From the NCBI GenBank assembly GCA_002402125.1, contig NVVG01000057.1, positions 16,451 to 22,551 of the forward strand: a stretch of 6,101 bases of DNA. Reading direction: 5' to 3'. A program made the translations under genes and the position numbers. The notes under the pieces were generated by a model. The model was not told the origin of the DNA. It made no database searches and saw only the letters and a list, made by a program, of their open reading frames with translations. Shown one piece after another: positions 4,445 through 6,101 of the stretch (positions within the stretch are counted from its first letter, which is position 1; each line of letters starts with the position of its first letter). This DNA is from Moraxellaceae bacterium (GTDB taxonomy: Bacteria; Pseudomonadota; Gammaproteobacteria; Pseudomonadales; Ketobacteraceae).

Positions 4445-5961
4445 TGCGATCGGAAACGCAAGGTTTCGTTAGCGGTTTTTTCACTAGATTTTTGCCTTTT
4501 TCATCGTCAATCAAAACAATATTGGTGTTGTTTGTTATTACCTTAGTATGTCTACCGTACGCTGATCTTGATGTTGCGATAACTTCGCCTTGGATAGTGT
4601 TGCGCCGTATACTGATGGGGGCAATTACACCATCCTATCCGTCGGCAATGGAATTGTTAAATGCGTTAGTGCTTACGGTTCAATTTGCCGTGGTGGGGGT
4701 GATGGCGGCAGTGGTCGTAGGATTGTTGTTGGCGCGCTTTTATCGTTGGCAAGTTGTACGTTGGTTTTGTGCGTTGATACGTGCTGTGCATGAGTTGTTT
4801 TGGGCGTTGCTATTAATTGCGCTTGTGGGTGTTTCGCCGTTGGCTGGGTTATTAGCCATAGCAATACCGTATTCTGGAATATTTGCCAAAGTATTTTATG
4901 AAATGTTGTTGCAAGCAGATTCGACCCCTGGATTAGTATTGCAGGGCAAGAGTGGTTTTTTTTCACGGTTGATTTACAGCAAGCTAGCGCAAATGGCACC
5001 TCGGATGTCTCGCTACATCAGTTATCGATTGGAGTGTGCGTTGCGTTCAAGTGCAGTGCTGGGCTTTGTTGGCCTGCCGACGTTGGGTTATTACTTGGAA
5101 ACGTCGATTAAAGAAGGGCGTTACTCAGAGGTCTGGCTGCTGATGTACTTGTTGCTGGTGCTAATAGGGACAAAACGATGGTGGTTTAGTCGTCGTTCAT
5201 GGTTGCTGTTAACGGTGTTGGCGTTCGTGAGTTTTCCATTTTCTGCTGGTGTGTTGTTACAGGATGTTGGGCAGTTTATCTCTGAGGATTTGATGCCAGC
5301 ACCGTTGCGGATGGACAATGTAACCCTTGAATCTTGGTGGTTGTTTTTGTCTTGGTTTGATCATTTGTGGCAAACCGAGATATTCCCAGGGGTGGTAAAT
5401 ACCTTTGTGCTGACGATGTTGTCGCTGATCGCGACCGCGGGTTTTGTGTTGTTGATGTTACCTGGTCAGTCCGTATTGTTTGCACCAAAATATACCTGGC
5501 TGTTGGGTCGGGCGGTAGTGCTGCTGGTGAGGTCGCTGCCAGAGGTGATATTAGCGTTTATTGTCATGTTGATAATCGGGCCCTCAATGTTGCCTGCTAT
5601 TGTTGCATTGGCTATTCATAATGGCGGAGTGATTAGCTATCTCATGCGGCATCAGATGGACGGGTTAACGTTGAGGCAAGATCATGCAACAGGGCTGTTG
5701 TTATATTGTTATGAAGTTATGCCGCGAATCTCCACGCAGTTTATGAGCTTTTGGCTGTACCGTTGGGAGGTGATTATGCGAGAAACTGCTATTTTGGGGT
5801 TGCTGGGGGTTCCAACCTTAGGCTTTTACATTGATTCTGCCTTTGAAGATATACGTTATGACCGTGCGTTTATATTGATACTTGCTGCTGCGGTGCTTAA
5901 CATTGGAATTGAAACAATATCGGGGCGGTTGCAGCGGCTACTGAATTCTACAGCATCATAG
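4441..5961 (+). CDS. ABC transporter permease with two fused PhnE-like domains
   Basis: This 506-residue inner-membrane protein forms the transport channel. PhnE proteins usually have about 260-290 residues and work as a dimer; here two such domains sit in one chain. Numbered from the ATG at 4441, the halves align at three places: the first helix after Asn (74-100 with 320-347), R-x-x-x-E-x-x-x-A followed by helices (114-158 with 364-408), and the loop that contacts the ATPase (195-243 with 440-489). In the last, YRLE...LGFVGLPTLGYYLETS matches YRWE...LGLLGVPTLGFYIDSA. Canonical PhnE has a Gly-Gly-Ile-Gly type turn where both halves here have Pro-Thr-Leu-Gly. Extra helices at about 26-41 and 253-272 precede the two domains. 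The ATG at 4441 overlaps the ATPase stop by four bases (ATGA); ATG at 4444 and TTG at 4429 are alternatives. No strong ribosome site is seen, which fits translational coupling. This appears to be the last gene of the operon. Confidence 0.9.
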   Translation: MMRSETQGFVSGFFTRFLPFSSSIKTILVLFVITLVCLPYADLDVAITSPWIVLRRILMGAITPSYPSAMELLNALVLTVQFAVVGVMAAVVVGLLLARFYRWQVVRWFCALIRAVHELFWALLLIALVGVSPLAGLLAIAIPYSGIFAKVFYEMLLQADSTPGLVLQGKSGFFSRLIYSKLAQMAPRMSRYISYRLECALRSSAVLGFVGLPTLGYYLETSIKEGRYSEVWLLMYLLLVLIGTKRWWFSRRSWLLLTVLAFVSFPFSAGVLLQDVGQFISEDLMPAPLRMDNVTLESWWLFLSWFDHLWQTEIFPGVVNTFVLTMLSLIATAGFVLLMLPGQSVLFAPKYTWLLGRAVVLLVRSLPEVILAFIVMLIIGPSMLPAIVALAIHNGGVISYLMRHQMDGLTLRQDHATGLLLYCYEVMPRISTQFMSFWLYRWEVIMRETAILGLLGVPTLGFYIDSAFEDIRYDRAFILILAAAVLNIGIETISGRLQRLLNSTAS

Positions 5962-5967
5962 CCGCTG
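5932..5967 (+). terminator. Hairpin overlapping the permease stop codon, possible terminator
   Basis: CAGCGGCTA (5932-5940) and TAGCCGCTG (5959-5967) form a perfect 9-bp stem with an 18-base loop; the stop codon TAG (5959-5961) is inside the 3' arm. It is followed by a poor T-rich stretch (5971-5980) and not a true T-run. Its place between two convergent genes makes a termination role plausible. The GCCGC of the 3' arm can also pair with GCGGC at 5988-5992. Confidence 0.4.
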
Positions 5968-5980
5968 AGATTTGTGTTAT

Positions 5981-6101
5981 CTATTCTGCGGCTGTCGATA
6001 GGCGGGCGTCGTTAAGGCGCACAATGTTGTTTTTTGTTTCAACTTTGCTGATGGTGACAGGCTGACCACTCAGTGCAGCGGCTCCAGTTAGTTTGTCGAC
6101 T
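5981..6101 (-). CDS. C-terminal end of an unrecognised minus-strand gene (partial)
   Basis: On the minus strand one frame is open from base 6100 to a TAG stop at 5983-5981, giving 39 residues that end in RLNDARLSTAAE. The frame has protein-like composition (LTGAAALSGQPVTISKVE, alternating hydrophobic and polar residues that suggest beta strands), while another minus-strand frame meets a stop. The start lies beyond the window. It faces the permease gene with a 19-nt gap. I cannot assign a family. With so few residues, a chance open frame is possible but less likely given the convergent layout and the hairpin between the genes. Confidence 0.5.
   Translation of the reverse strand, partial: VDKLTGAAALSGQPVTISKVETKNNIVRLNDARLSTAAE

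Noticed and set aside
4673..4999. Minus-strand open frame of 108 codons inside the permease gene
   Set aside because: It lies wholly under a well-supported membrane protein gene and shows no family features; it is a shadow frame.
2910..5961. Naming the three genes phnD, phnC and phnE
   Set aside because: The fused permease, compact ATPase and binding-protein motifs differ from true phosphonate transporters, and no phosphonate gene is nearby.

Overview
The window reads as chromosomal DNA of a Gram-negative bacterium, most likely a gammaproteobacterium. This rests on a periplasmic binding-protein ABC transporter, a c-di-GMP-type response regulator, a tRNA with encoded CCA and moderate base composition; nothing fixes the genus. 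Nearly every gene lies on the + strand. There is no insertion sequence, CRISPR array, phage gene or rRNA.

Left part (1-2479). The window opens in the C-terminal end of an extended short-chain dehydrogenase/epimerase-like protein. Next comes an unrecognised single-pass membrane protein with a long coiled-coil domain (351-1121). It is followed by a 418-residue protein (1223-2479) with an intact phospho-receiver domain and a GGDEF domain. The GGDEF active site has decayed to GLSQF, but an RxxD motif stands exactly where the c-di-GMP inhibitory site lies. This looks like a phosphorylation-dependent c-di-GMP receptor rather than a cyclase. The 101-nt gap before this gene can fold into a long nested hairpin that ends just before the ribosome binding site.

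Middle (2480-2909). A stable-RNA transcription unit holds tRNA-Leu(UAG): phased A-tracts, a sigma70-like promoter, a strong leader hairpin and the tRNA at 2649-2733. AT-rich DNA with two pairs of 11-bp direct repeats follows. A promoter for the next operon comes after that, with its -10 box lying between the arms of a perfect 7-bp inverted repeat, a good candidate operator.

Right part (2910-5961). Three tightly overlapping genes encode a complete ABC importer of the phosphonate/phosphite (PhnCDE) superfamily: a periplasmic binding protein, a short ATPase and a permease in which two PhnE-like domains are fused. Details of the binding protein resemble the clade annotated as putative selenate transporters rather than true phosphonate transporters, and no phosphonate-degrading gene is visible here. 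Substrate assignment is inference. The operon ends at a hairpin and faces the 3' end of an unrecognised minus-strand gene (5981-6101) that runs off the window.
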